Both the position numbers and the translations under genes were made by a program. DNA of 64,000 nt from Bradyrhizobium sp. 164 (GTDB taxonomy: Bacteria > Pseudomonadota > Alphaproteobacteria > Rhizobiales > Xanthobacteraceae): assembly GCF_023073715.1 (NCBI RefSeq), contig NZ_JADPKA010000046.1:124001-188000 (forward strand). Reading direction: 5' to 3'. The notes below the pieces were generated by a model. It was not told the DNA's origin, ran no database searches, and worked only from the letters and a program-made list of their open reading frames with translations. Shown piece after piece: positions 25,309-34,081 of this stretch. The stretch's first letter is position 1; the number at the start of each line of letters is the position of its first letter.

Positions 25309-26439
25309 TCACTCCAGCGTTGCCAGCAGCCCCGCCATCAGCCGGCCGCGTTCGACCAGGCTTTCGACCTCGATATACTCTTCGAGCGTGTGGCCGTTAC
25401 CGCCGCGCACGCCCAGGCCGTCGAGCGTCGGGATTCCCATTGCGCCGGTGAAATTGCCGTCGGAGCCGCCGCCGGCACTCGCATGCGGCAGCTCGGCGCC
25501 GAGCGACTTGGCGATGCCGCGGGCTTTTTCATACAGCGCCATGGTGCCGGCGTCCGGTTCCCACACCGGCCGCGTTACGCCACGGGTGACCTTGAAGGTG
25601 ACATCATTGGTTGTGCCCGACAGCGCCAGCATCCTCTCGACGCCGCGGTCGAGATCGGCCTGGCGCTTGGCCATCGAGAGCGCTTCGCCTGTGGCCGTCG
25701 TGGCAACGCAATTGACCCATTGGCCGCCATGCACGACGCCGACCGAGAAGGTGCAGTCGTCCGTGGTCATCGCGTCGATCGCGAGGATCTGCCGGGCCAT
25801 CTCACGGATCGCCGAGCGTCCCGCCGACAGCGTCGCGCCGGCGTGGCTCGGGCGGCCCGTCGCCTCGAGATTGAAACGCGCGATGGCGTATCGTCCGGTG
25901 GTGACGCCATTGTCGGCGCGGCCAGGCTCGGGCACCAGCACGTATTTGTTGCGCGCGGCCTCCGCCTCGATGATGTCGCGGGTGGCGGGCGTGCCGACTT
26001 CCTCATCCGGCGTGAACAGCACGGTGATCGGCAGCGGCGTAGTGAAGGCGGCGCGCGCCAGCTGCCGGATCGCCTCCAGCGAGAGATAATTGCCGCCCTT
26101 CATGTCGTAGATGCCGGGGCCGTAGCACTTGTTGCCCTCGCGCCGCCATTTCAGCTTCTCGATGGTGCCGACCGGGTGCACGGTATCCATGTGCCCGGCG
26201 ATCAGGATGCCCGGCCCGCCCTGCTTTGGATGGGGGAAGCGCGCGCGGATCACGCCGCCAAAACCCTGGCGGCCGGCGATGCGCTCGATCGTCGCACCCA
26301 TGATCGCCATATCCCGCGCTGCGATATCGAGCATGCGGTTCACGGCGCCTGCGTCCCAGGTCGGACTCTCGCATTCCACCCAGCCGCGCAGGCCCTGGAG
26401 CATCGCCTCGGAATCGAAGGGAAGATTGGCTGGGTTCAT
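25309..26439 (-). CDS. M20 family metallopeptidase (carboxypeptidase G2-like)
   Basis: This 376-residue M20 hydrolase resembles the CPG2/ArgE-DapE group, which release C-terminal amino acids or deacylate. Metal-site marks are IAGHMDTVHPVGT, YGPGIYDMKGGNYLSLEA, the base Glu in FTPDEEVGTPATRDIIEAE and VPEPGRADNGV, and the lid motif GRPSHAGATLSAGRSAI. The ATG at 26439 is preferred over a TTG five codons earlier. It is divergent from the peptide-binding protein gene at 26708 and is the likely first gene of the peptide-uptake operon. Confidence 0.92.
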   Translation of the reverse strand: MNPANLPFDSEAMLQGLRGWVECESPTWDAGAVNRMLDIAARDMAIMGATIERIAGRQGFGGVIRARFPHPKQGGPGILIAGHMDTVHPVGTIEKLKWRREGNKCYGPGIYDMKGGNYLSLEAIRQLARAAFTTPLPITVLFTPDEEVGTPATRDIIEAEAARNKYVLVPEPGRADNGVTTGRYAIARFNLEATGRPSHAGATLSAGRSAIREMARQILAIDAMTTDDCTFSVGVVHGGQWVNCVATTATGEALSMAKRQADLDRGVERMLALSGTTNDVTFKVTRGVTRPVWEPDAGTMALYEKARGIAKSLGAELPHASAGGGSDGNFTGAMGIPTLDGLGVRGGNGHTLEEYIEVESLVERGRLMAGLLATLE

Positions 26440-26707
26440 CTCAATGTCTCTCAAGCTTCAAAGCTGGAACGCGCATTGCATTGGCGCAGGGGAGGACGGG
26501 CCGAGAGCGTTGTAAAGCCAAACCGATCTTTTTGGAGCCCTTGCACACGCCGCGACGGCTTGCACCGAAACCGGATTGACGCGCTCGGCACTGTCTGCAA
26601 GTCTCGAAAGATAAAGGCATTGCATGAGGTTAGTTCGCCCAAAGAACGAACCGGATGCTCAATCAATAATCTGCCTTTGAACAGTTTCACGTCAGGAGAA
26701 ACTTTCC

Positions 26708-28318
26708 ATGTTCAACTTCATGCGCCGGGGGCCTCGCGCGTTCGCCTCCAAACTTGCGCTGTCGGTGGTCGCGCTTTCGGTCGGCTTGGCCTCGCCCGTG
26801 CTTGCCGCCGGCAAGACTCTTACGGCGGTGATGCATTCGGATCTGCGCATCATCGATCCGATCTTCACCACCGCGTACATCACGCGGGACCATGGCTACA
26901 TGGTCTACGACACGCTGGTCGCCACCGATTCAAACTTCAAGATCCAGCCGCAGATGGCGGATTGGAAGATTTCCGATGACAAGCTCACTTACACCTTTAC
27001 GCTGCGCGACGGCCTGAAGTGGCATGACGGCGCGCCTGTGACGGCGGAAGACTGCGTCGCCTCGCTGAAGCGTTGGGCCGCGGTCGACGGCATGGGCCAG
27101 AAGCTCATGGATTTCACCGCGAGCATCGAGGCGACCGACGCCAAGACCATCACGTTGAAGCTGAAGGAGCCGTACGGCCTCGTGCTGGACTCCATCGGAA
27201 AACCCTCTTCGCGCGTCGCCTTCATGATGCCGAAGCGCCTCGCCGAGACACCGCCGGACAAGCAGATCCCGGAGCAGATCGGCTCGGGTCCCTTCAAGTT
27301 CGTGCAGTCGGAATTCCAGCCGGGCGTGAAGGCGGTCTACGTCAAGAACACCGATTACGTGCCGCGCAAGGAGCCGGCGAGTTGGACCTCGGGCGGCAAG
27401 GTGGTGAAGGTCGACCGCGTCGAATGGATCACCATGCCGGACTCGCAGACTGCGGTGAACGCGCTGCAATCGGGCGACATCGATTTCATGGAGAATCTGC
27501 CCTACGACATGCTGCCGATACTGGAGGCGAACAAGGAGCTCACGATCGAGGTCTCGAACAAGTTCGGTTTTCAGACGCTCGGCCGCATGAACTTCCTGCA
27601 TCCGCCGTTCGACAACGTCAAAATACGCCGCGCAGCCTTCCTGGCGATAAACCAGAAGGACGTGCTCGACGCGCTGGTCGGAAACCCGAAATATCAGAAG
27701 ATCTGTGGTGCCTTCTTCGTGTGCGATACGCCGCTCGCAACCGAGGTGGGCGCCGAGACCCTGGTGAAGGGCAACGGCATGGCGGAGGCCAAGAAGGCGC
27801 TCGCCGAGTCCGGCTATGACGGCACCCCGGTCGTGATCATGGCCCCAGGCGATGTCACGACGCTCAAGGCGCAGCCTATCGTTGCGGCCCAGCTACTGCG
27901 CGAGGCCGGCTTCAAGGTCGATCTGCAAGCGACCGATTGGCAGACGGTGGTAAGCCGCCGCGCCAGCCAGAAGCCCCCGAAGGAGGGTGGCTGGAACATG
28001 TTCTTCACCAACTGGGTCGCGGCCGACGTCTCCAACCCGATTGCCAATCTCTCGATCGGCGGCCAGGGCAAGAAGGGCGGCTGGTTCGGCTGGGCGGAAG
28101 ACGCCAAGATCGAGCAGCTCAAGGATGCCTTCGTCCGCGCGTCCTCGATCGACGAGCAGAAGAAGATCGCCGCGGACATCCAGAAGGAAGCCTATGAACA
28201 GGTGATCTACATCCCGCTGGGGCAGTATCTCCTGCCGAGCGGCTGGCGCAAATCGCTGACCGGCGTGCTCGACGGCCCGGCGACGCCGCTGTTCTGGAAC
28301 GTCGACAAGTCGGAGTGA
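26708..28318 (+). CDS. Peptide ABC transporter substrate-binding protein (SBP family 5)
   Basis: The 536-residue periplasmic protein captures the ligand for the Dpp-type pore encoded on the other strand. A signal peptide (residues 1 to about 36, ending PVLAAG) precedes the family-5 fold. Marks are HSDLRIIDPIFTTAYITRDHGYMVYDTLVATD, LRDGLKWHDGAPVTAEDCVASLKRW and a C-terminal domain with PPFDNVKIRRAAFLAINQKDVLDAL. No lipobox is seen, so it should be soluble. A ribosome site AGGAGA lies upstream. A terminator-like hairpin follows at 28359. Confidence 0.95.
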   Translation: MFNFMRRGPRAFASKLALSVVALSVGLASPVLAAGKTLTAVMHSDLRIIDPIFTTAYITRDHGYMVYDTLVATDSNFKIQPQMADWKISDDKLTYTFTLRDGLKWHDGAPVTAEDCVASLKRWAAVDGMGQKLMDFTASIEATDAKTITLKLKEPYGLVLDSIGKPSSRVAFMMPKRLAETPPDKQIPEQIGSGPFKFVQSEFQPGVKAVYVKNTDYVPRKEPASWTSGGKVVKVDRVEWITMPDSQTAVNALQSGDIDFMENLPYDMLPILEANKELTIEVSNKFGFQTLGRMNFLHPPFDNVKIRRAAFLAINQKDVLDALVGNPKYQKICGAFFVCDTPLATEVGAETLVKGNGMAEAKKALAESGYDGTPVVIMAPGDVTTLKAQPIVAAQLLREAGFKVDLQATDWQTVVSRRASQKPPKEGGWNMFFTNWVAADVSNPIANLSIGGQGKKGGWFGWAEDAKIEQLKDAFVRASSIDEQKKIAADIQKEAYEQVIYIPLGQYLLPSGWRKSLTGVLDGPATPLFWNVDKSE

Positions 28319-28358
28319 GCGGAAGACGTATCCTCGCGCCATTGGCTCGATGATCCTG

Positions 28359-28392
28359 CGGCGCCGCTGTCATGAGCGGCGCCGTTGTCGTT
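28359..28392 (+). terminator. Probable terminator after the peptide-binding protein gene
   Basis: CGGCGCCGCT, a six-base loop and AGCGGCGCCG form a perfect ten-base-pair GC-rich stem, followed by the T-rich TTGTCGTTTGTC. The T-tract is interrupted, so termination may be partial. It starts 41 bases after the stop codon. Confidence 0.65.
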
Positions 28393-28524
28393 TGTCAGCC
28401 TCGCGTCAGTTTGAAACCGGTGGAGCTCTTAACCCTTCTGACTTCCAATCATTGCTATTTGTTTCAATCCTGAAATAGATGTCCTTGTCCTCACGCATCA
28501 CTTTTCCTCTCGAATTTAGTTCCT

Positions 28525-30165
28525 GTGCCGATCGATTTTGCATTCCAGGCGAGGGCCGAACGGTCCGATCGCGCGCCGGCGCGTTGGCGGCGACCGTTCC
28601 TGCGTTGGCTGGATGGCGTCGAGGCGGGTTGGGCCGTGCCGCTTCTCATCGCCTGCTTCGTTGCGATCTGGACGCTCTATCTGGCGATCGCCTATGCCGG
28701 AGGCGGTCTGCACCCTGATACGCTCGAGGCCTGCACGCTGGGGCGGCATTTCGCCTGGGGCTATCACAAGCATCCGCCCTTGATGGGCTGGATTGCCGCT
28801 GGCTGGACTTCCGTGTTCCCGCTCAGCGACTGGTCGCTGCAATTGATGGCAATGGCCAATGCCGGGCTTGCACTGTACTTCGTCGACCGGATCGCACGGC
28901 AATTCGTGACCGGACACAAGCGCGTCCTGGTGCTGCTGCTCCTGATGCTGACGCCGGCCTATCAGTTCCATGCTCAGCGCTTCAATGCCAATGCCGTGCT
29001 GCTCGCGGTCTGGCCGCTGGCGACCTGGTGCTTCCTGCGTGCGTTCGAGACGCGCGCAGTATCGTGGGCGGTCGCGCTAGGATGCACGACAGCGCTGGCA
29101 ATGGTCGGCAAGTATTATTCGATCTTTCTCGTCGCGAGCTTCGCGTTTGCCGCGCTGGCGCACCCGGCGCGGCGCGCCTATTTTACCTCCGCTTCGCCCT
29201 GGATATCGGTGGTCGTCGGCCTGGCGGCGCTATCACCACACGTTTATTGGCTGGCGACGACGGGGGCGCCGACTTTCAGCTATGCGTTGGCGCACGCTAA
29301 CGGCAATGTCCTAAGCTCGCTCGGCGAAGCCAGGAACTTCCTGCTCGGGCTGGCGGCGGCGATGATCGTGTCGGCTGTGACGTGGGTATTCATCGCCGGC
29401 ACGCGATTGAAGCAGTTTCCGGCCGACTTCGCCGCAATGGGTCCGGGACTGCGACTTCTGTTCCACGTTGCCATAGGCACGATCGCGCTGCCGATAATGA
29501 CATCCCTCATGATGGGCACCGATCTGCCCTCGCTGTGGGCCTTGCAGGGGCTGTTCCTGTTCGCCGTTCTCGTGGTCTGCGGCGCGCGCTATCCGATCGA
29601 GCGCTTCTACACCGTCAATCTCACCGTGATCGTGGCTGGCGTCGCGCTCGCCGCCGTCCTGGTCGCCGCGCCGATCCATGCCGTCTATCGTAACGATCAC
29701 GGCTACGAAGAAGGCAGGAATTTCTACGCGCAGCTGGCTAGCGAATTGACGCGCGAGTGGCGCGAGCTGACCGGTACGCCGCTCAGCGCCGTGAGTGGTG
29801 ATGATTCGCTGGCCTTTGCGACGGCGTTCTACAGCCCCGATCATCCGTATTATGCACGACCGTTCGAGTCTGAATACGGTTCGGGCTTGCAGCGCAAGAC
29901 GACGCCCGACCGAGGCTGGGCCGCGGCGTGTTTCCGCGGCCAGGACTATTGCGGCCGCTGGATGGAATGGGCGTCCTCGAAAGCCGAACACGTCGTCCGA
30001 CGCGAGTTCACGGTACAGGCCAATTTGTGGGGCCGGCGCGGTCTGGCGTGGCACGTGGTCGTGCTGATGGTGCCCCCGCGGGGAAGCGGGCCGGCGCACG
30101 AGGCCGCTGCGGATGATTTCAGCGCCAGCAGGCGGCGACCGACCAGACTTCGTGATCAGCAGTGA
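28525..30165 (+). CDS. Polytopic glycosyltransferase-like protein (GT39/ArnT superfamily)
   Basis: This 546-residue protein has about ten to twelve hydrophobic segments and a C-terminal soluble domain after residue 385. The first loop holds an acidic pair in GGGLHPDTLEACTLGRHFAWGYHKHPPLMGWIAAGW, the layout of the catalytic loop in polyprenyl-phosphate sugar transferases; HKHPPLMGW is typical of bacterial GT39 members. It probably moves a sugar from a lipid carrier onto a lipid, glycan or protein at the periplasmic face. The GTG at 28525 is the only plausible start near the conserved region. The acceptor is unknown. Confidence 0.85.
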   Translation: MPIDFAFQARAERSDRAPARWRRPFLRWLDGVEAGWAVPLLIACFVAIWTLYLAIAYAGGGLHPDTLEACTLGRHFAWGYHKHPPLMGWIAAGWTSVFPLSDWSLQLMAMANAGLALYFVDRIARQFVTGHKRVLVLLLLMLTPAYQFHAQRFNANAVLLAVWPLATWCFLRAFETRAVSWAVALGCTTALAMVGKYYSIFLVASFAFAALAHPARRAYFTSASPWISVVVGLAALSPHVYWLATTGAPTFSYALAHANGNVLSSLGEARNFLLGLAAAMIVSAVTWVFIAGTRLKQFPADFAAMGPGLRLLFHVAIGTIALPIMTSLMMGTDLPSLWALQGLFLFAVLVVCGARYPIERFYTVNLTVIVAGVALAAVLVAAPIHAVYRNDHGYEEGRNFYAQLASELTREWRELTGTPLSAVSGDDSLAFATAFYSPDHPYYARPFESEYGSGLQRKTTPDRGWAAACFRGQDYCGRWMEWASSKAEHVVRREFTVQANLWGRRGLAWHVVVLMVPPRGSGPAHEAAADDFSASRRRPTRLRDQQ

Positions 30166-30346
30166 CTGTCGCGCAACTGTTCGAGCCCTTCGCTCGCCAA
30201 AGGCGTCGTGGACGTGGTCCGCTCAGCGGCCGGCTCTGAACGCTCCTGCTCCTGCTGTCCGGCTCGCGGTCTTCGCGGTGTTTCAGTCCCATCTCGTCAT
30301 CCTCTCGAATTGCTGCGGTACAACATCGAGGGGAGCGGGAAGTTCC

Positions 30347-31597
30347 TCAGATGGCAGGGCGATGATGCGGCTTGAACAGCCGCCCCTTCTCCACCACCAG
30401 CACGATCGCAAGCGCCGCAAGGGTCGACAGGAAGAAGCCGACCGAGAACGGCAGCAGCGTGCCGTCGAAGCTCTGTCCGATCGCCATGCCGACCGCGATT
30501 CCGATCAGTGTCGTGATCGAGCCGTAGAGCGAGGACGCGGTGCCGGCGATGTGGCCCTGCGGCTCCATCGCGAGCGCGGTGAAGTTGGCGATCATCATGC
30601 CGAACGAGAACATCATCAGGGCGGAGAGCGCCATGAACAAGGATAGCGGCAGCACGCCGAGGCTTTCGGTGAGCAGCATCACGCCCGCGACCGCGGTGTA
30701 GAGCATGAGTGCCCCGTGCGAGATCACGCGCATGCCGAGCCGACCGACCAGCCTCGCATTGAGGAAGCCGGCGATGGCGGTGCCAGCCGCAATCGCCGCG
30801 AAGGCGAGCGGGAAGTAATGGCCGAGGTGATAGATGCCGGAGAAGACCTGTTGGGCGCAGAAGACGTAGGCAAACAGGGCGCCGATGACGCTGCCGGCCG
30901 CCGTGGCGTAGCCAATGGTCTGGCGATTCGTCACGGTCTGGCGGAACGCCGAGAGCACGTCGGCGGGCGCCAGCGATCTGCGCTCGGACTCGGGAAGGGT
31001 TTCAGGCAGCCGCAGCACGCACCATGCGAGCGCGAGCAGGCCGTAGAGCATCAGCACGACGAAAATGCCGCGCCAGGCCGTCACCAGCAGCACCGCCTGT
31101 CCGAACGAGGGGGCGACCACGGGCACCGCGATGAATACCATCATCGCGAGCGACATCACGCTCGCCATGCGGCGGCCGACGTAGCAGTCGCGCACGATCG
31201 AGGTCGCGATCACGCGCGTCGCCGAGGTGCCGAGCCCTTGCAGCGCGCGCGCCAGCAGCAACGTCTCGAACGAGGGTGCTGCCACTGCCAGCACGCTCGC
31301 CACCGCATAGACCGCCATGCCGCCGAGCAGCACGGGGCGGCGGCCGAAACGGTCCGACAACGGGCCCATGACGAACTGGCCCGCGCCGAAGCCGACCAGG
31401 AAGGTCGACAGCACCAGTTGAAGATGGTTGGCGATAGGAATCTGGAAGGCGGCGCCGATGTTGGGCAGCGCCGGCAGCATCATGTCCATCGCAAGCGGAT
31501 TCAGCGCCATGATGGACGCGATCACGATGACGAATTCGGGAAAACCCATGGGACGGTGCCCGGAGGACACCCAATCATCGGCATTGACGTCGGACAA
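30347..31597 (-). CDS. Bcr/CflA-type multidrug efflux MFS transporter
   Basis: This 12-helix drug/proton antiporter of the DHA1 group has the family signatures LNPLAMDMMLPALPNIGAAF in helix 1, GQFVMGPLSDRFGRRPVLLGG between helices 2 and 3, and ARALQGLGTSATRVIATSIVRD in helix 4. The start is uncertain: a TTG at 31597 has GAGGTGAG about four bases upstream and gives 416 residues; a GTG at 31606 would add three residues but has no free ribosome site. Substrates could be drugs or sulfonamide-like compounds. It is divergent from the GT87-like gene. Confidence 0.9.
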   Translation of the reverse strand: MSDVNADDWVSSGHRPMGFPEFVIVIASIMALNPLAMDMMLPALPNIGAAFQIPIANHLQLVLSTFLVGFGAGQFVMGPLSDRFGRRPVLLGGMAVYAVASVLAVAAPSFETLLLARALQGLGTSATRVIATSIVRDCYVGRRMASVMSLAMMVFIAVPVVAPSFGQAVLLVTAWRGIFVVLMLYGLLALAWCVLRLPETLPESERRSLAPADVLSAFRQTVTNRQTIGYATAAGSVIGALFAYVFCAQQVFSGIYHLGHYFPLAFAAIAAGTAIAGFLNARLVGRLGMRVISHGALMLYTAVAGVMLLTESLGVLPLSLFMALSALMMFSFGMMIANFTALAMEPQGHIAGTASSLYGSITTLIGIAVGMAIGQSFDGTLLPFSVGFFLSTLAALAIVLVVEKGRLFKPHHRPAI

Positions 31598-31919
31598 GAA
31601 GCTCACCTCTGAAATTGAGAGCTTTATTTAGTCCGATGTTGCGTTGCACAACCCCCGTTTCGGGATAGCTGTCAGGCGCAGCCGGAGCGGACAAGAATTG
31701 GTGAGAGACCAGTGTTCCCTGCCGCTGGATCCCGCGGATCGCGCAATCTCACGCCGGCCGGAAAACCAGTGATTCACCATCCCGTCCTAAAGATTGGCGT
31801 CCGGCGTGGCCTGTCCCTCTGGCAGGATAAAACCGAAACGCATCCTGCCCAGAGTGCGGCTGAGATGATGACGCGCCGCAGCGGCGCCGAGAGAAACAAG
31901 CCAAACAAGGTATCCGCCG
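31598..31919. other. Divergent intergenic region, no gene seen
   Basis: These 322 bases separate the divergent Bcr/CflA and GT87-like genes and must hold both promoters. I saw no convincing small gene, RNA or repeat. Confidence 0.5.
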
Positions 31920-33257
31920 ATGTCCCAGATGTCAGGTGCAGCACGATGGTTGGAGCCCACGGCCAACATGGCCACGAGGCGCAACGTCTGGCTTGCCGGC
32001 CTGATCGCGCTGACGACGCTGCTGGTGCTCGGCAATCTCGCTAACGACGCCAGGCTCGATTTGAAATATGGCTATGGTTGGGACATTCGCGTGAATTGCG
32101 CTGCGGTCGACGCGTATGTCGGCGGACTCGATCCTTATTTCGTCAAGAACCTGAAGGGCACCAAGCTCTCCTACCCCTATCTGCCGGTGACGCTGGACGT
32201 CTTTCGCCCCCTGTGCGCGGGCGGCTTTCTGCTCGATCACTACAGAGGAATCTTTCTCGTCCTCGCCGTGCTCTGCGGCCTCCTCTTACCCAGGCTCGGC
32301 CGAAGGGGCCCGAGCGCGCGCGATGCTGCGCTCAAGGTGCTGTGCGCGCTCGGCGCGTTCGTCGGTTTCGAATGGGTGCAGGCCTCGGGCAACTTCGCGA
32401 TCCTGAGCGGACTGCTGACCGCGATCGCGCTGAGGCTCCTGCTTCCTCCGCCATCCTCCGGAGCGTTGGAGGGCCGCAACTCTTTGCTCCGCGTCGCGGG
32501 CGCTGCGTTGCTCGGTTTCGTGATGTCGTTCAAGTTGGTGTTCTTTCCCGTTCTGGCCGCGCTTTACTTCCTGCCTCTGCCGTGCGGCCGCAAGCTGGCG
32601 CTGATCGCGGTGGCGACATTCAGCTTCGCATTGCCGATCCTGATATCGGGGCTGGAATATCCCGATCTGTTCGCAAGCTGGCGGCTTGCGATGGCCCGAG
32701 AAATCCCCGACCAACACGTCGTCGATCTCTTCGAGATCAATCCGTCGCTGCTGCTGCTAGCGCGAAACCTCATGGATCATGCCGGCCTCGGTGAAAGCAA
32801 GCCGGTCATATTCGCGACATATGCGTGCGCCGCGTTAGCGCTCGTGCTCGTGCCGTTCGCTTTGTCCATCTTCCGCGTGGCCGTAAGCCAACCTGCGCGG
32901 GAAGGGGCATCGGTTCTGAAGCGGCTGGATCGCTGGTTGATGGATCATCCCCGCGCGGCCATGCGCGTCACGATGCTCGCCATGTTTGCGCTCTATCTCA
33001 GCTCGCCGCGTCTCAAGGAATATGCCTTCTTCGAGCTTGCGCTCTATGCTGCCATCCTCATCGTCGATCTTCCGGCCCTGGCGCTTGCCGCATGTCTCTC
33101 GATCGGACTCCTCGTTCCGGCGCTGATGTCGCTTTTGGGAGCGATGATCGAGGGCACTTTCGCCCTTCTCGTCGTTTCCCTGTCATGCTTCTGGATCCTG
33201 CTGCTCGATTTTCGCGCCGAGCCGAAGCGCCTTGAGACGGAAGGCGCGCAACCATGA
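31920..33257 (+). CDS. Polytopic GT87/DUF2029-like glycosyltransferase
   Basis: The 445-residue protein has about ten hydrophobic segments. Near the N-terminus GYGWDIRVNCAAVDAYVGGLDPYF carries an Asp in the first periplasmic loop, as in GT87 mannosyltransferases of the GT-C fold, followed by SYPYLPVTLDVFRPLC. EWVQASGNFAILSGLLTAIALRL resembles the helix preceding the second large loop of the family. It probably uses a polyprenyl-phosphate sugar. An ATG at 31968 is an alternative start. It is upstream of the tRNA-Leu gene on the opposite strand and has no clear partner. Confidence 0.75.
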   Translation: MSQMSGAARWLEPTANMATRRNVWLAGLIALTTLLVLGNLANDARLDLKYGYGWDIRVNCAAVDAYVGGLDPYFVKNLKGTKLSYPYLPVTLDVFRPLCAGGFLLDHYRGIFLVLAVLCGLLLPRLGRRGPSARDAALKVLCALGAFVGFEWVQASGNFAILSGLLTAIALRLLLPPPSSGALEGRNSLLRVAGAALLGFVMSFKLVFFPVLAALYFLPLPCGRKLALIAVATFSFALPILISGLEYPDLFASWRLAMAREIPDQHVVDLFEINPSLLLLARNLMDHAGLGESKPVIFATYACAALALVLVPFALSIFRVAVSQPAREGASVLKRLDRWLMDHPRAAMRVTMLAMFALYLSSPRLKEYAFFELALYAAILIVDLPALALAACLSIGLLVPALMSLLGAMIEGTFALLVVSLSCFWILLLDFRAEPKRLETEGAQP

Positions 33258-33374
33258 GCAACGTCGCCGCGTCCGCAGTGCGTCAGAACAAGGGCGCTTT
33301 GCCGCCGCGCTCCAGCCGGTTCGGTTGCCTGCTTTGCGGATCTGCACGCAGGCGAGCGTCATCAGCACCGATGG

Positions 33375-33460
33375 TGCGGGCAGCCGGGGTCGAACCGGCA
33401 CAGCGCTTGCGCGCCGAGGGATTTTAAGTCCCTTGCGTCTACCAATTCCGCCATGCCCGC
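33375..33460 (-). tRNA. tRNA-Leu, anticodon UAA
   Basis: On the minus strand GCGGGCA at the 5' end pairs with TGCCCGC at the 3' end, with discriminator A and an encoded CCA at 33374-33372. The anticodon stem-loop is AGGGA-CTTAAAA-TCCCT, giving anticodon TAA. A long variable arm (CGGCGCGCAAGCGCTG) and the T-arm CCGGTTCGACCCCGG complete a class II tRNA for leucine UUA/UUG codons. In this high-GC genome UUA is rare, but this tRNA can also read UUG. Confidence 0.97.
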
Positions 33461-33633
33461 TTGATCCAACGAGATCAATCACTTAAGGCCACTCCCGGCC
33501 GTCTGGAATTGGCGTCTTGCCGGCCGGATGGTCGGTCCTTCCTTAAGCGAGCCGGGCGCACAAGGCAAAGCCTCAATCCGGACATCTGTTGTTGCTTTAG
33601 GCATTCTCAATCCACGGGGGCTATTTATCCGAC

Positions 33634-34056
33634 ATGGCTGCTTCGTTTTCCTGTCTCCTGCGCGGCTTCGGCGCGCTCCTCGCGCCGCTTGCGGCCGGCG
33701 TCGCGCTGTCCGGCTGCGCCGGCATGAGCGAGACGGTCGCGCCGGCCTTCGCCGATCCCGGCAAATACGAGTTGTACGACTGCAAGCAGCTCGAGACCGA
33801 GCGCAAGGCGCTCGCCAACCGCACGGCCGATTTGCAGAGGCTGATGGACAAGGCGGAGACCGGCGCTGGCGGCGCGGTCGTGTCCGAGCTTGCCTATCGC
33901 AACGACTACATCGCGGTGCGGGGCCAGGCCCAACTTGCCGACGAGGCCTGGCGCCGCAACAGGTGCCGGGACACACCGCCCGAGCCGACACCGCCCGCCA
34001 CGTCACCGTCATCCGCTGCCAAGCCGGCGTCGAAATCCGGAAAAGCGATCCGCTGA
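33634..34056 (+). CDS. Small putative lipoprotein
   Basis: The 140-residue protein has a lipoprotein signal peptide ending in the lipobox LSGC, with Cys28 as the lipidation site. The mature part has a conserved-looking segment, KYELYDCKQLETERKALANRTADLQRLMDKAETG, probably a short coiled coil, and a Pro/Ser/Thr-rich tail ending KSGKAIR. Two further cysteines (YDCKQ, RNRCRD) might form a disulfide. It resembles small periplasmic lipoproteins common in Bradyrhizobium; I do not know a function. Confidence 0.8.
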   Translation: MAASFSCLLRGFGALLAPLAAGVALSGCAGMSETVAPAFADPGKYELYDCKQLETERKALANRTADLQRLMDKAETGAGGAVVSELAYRNDYIAVRGQAQLADEAWRRNRCRDTPPEPTPPATSPSSAAKPASKSGKAIR

Positions 34057-34081
34057 GGCACCGCGCCGGCGGTGCCTCGCT

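Noticed and set aside
33258..33375. Small open frame after the GT87-like gene
   Set aside because: It reads straight through the tRNA-Leu gene and has no ribosome site.
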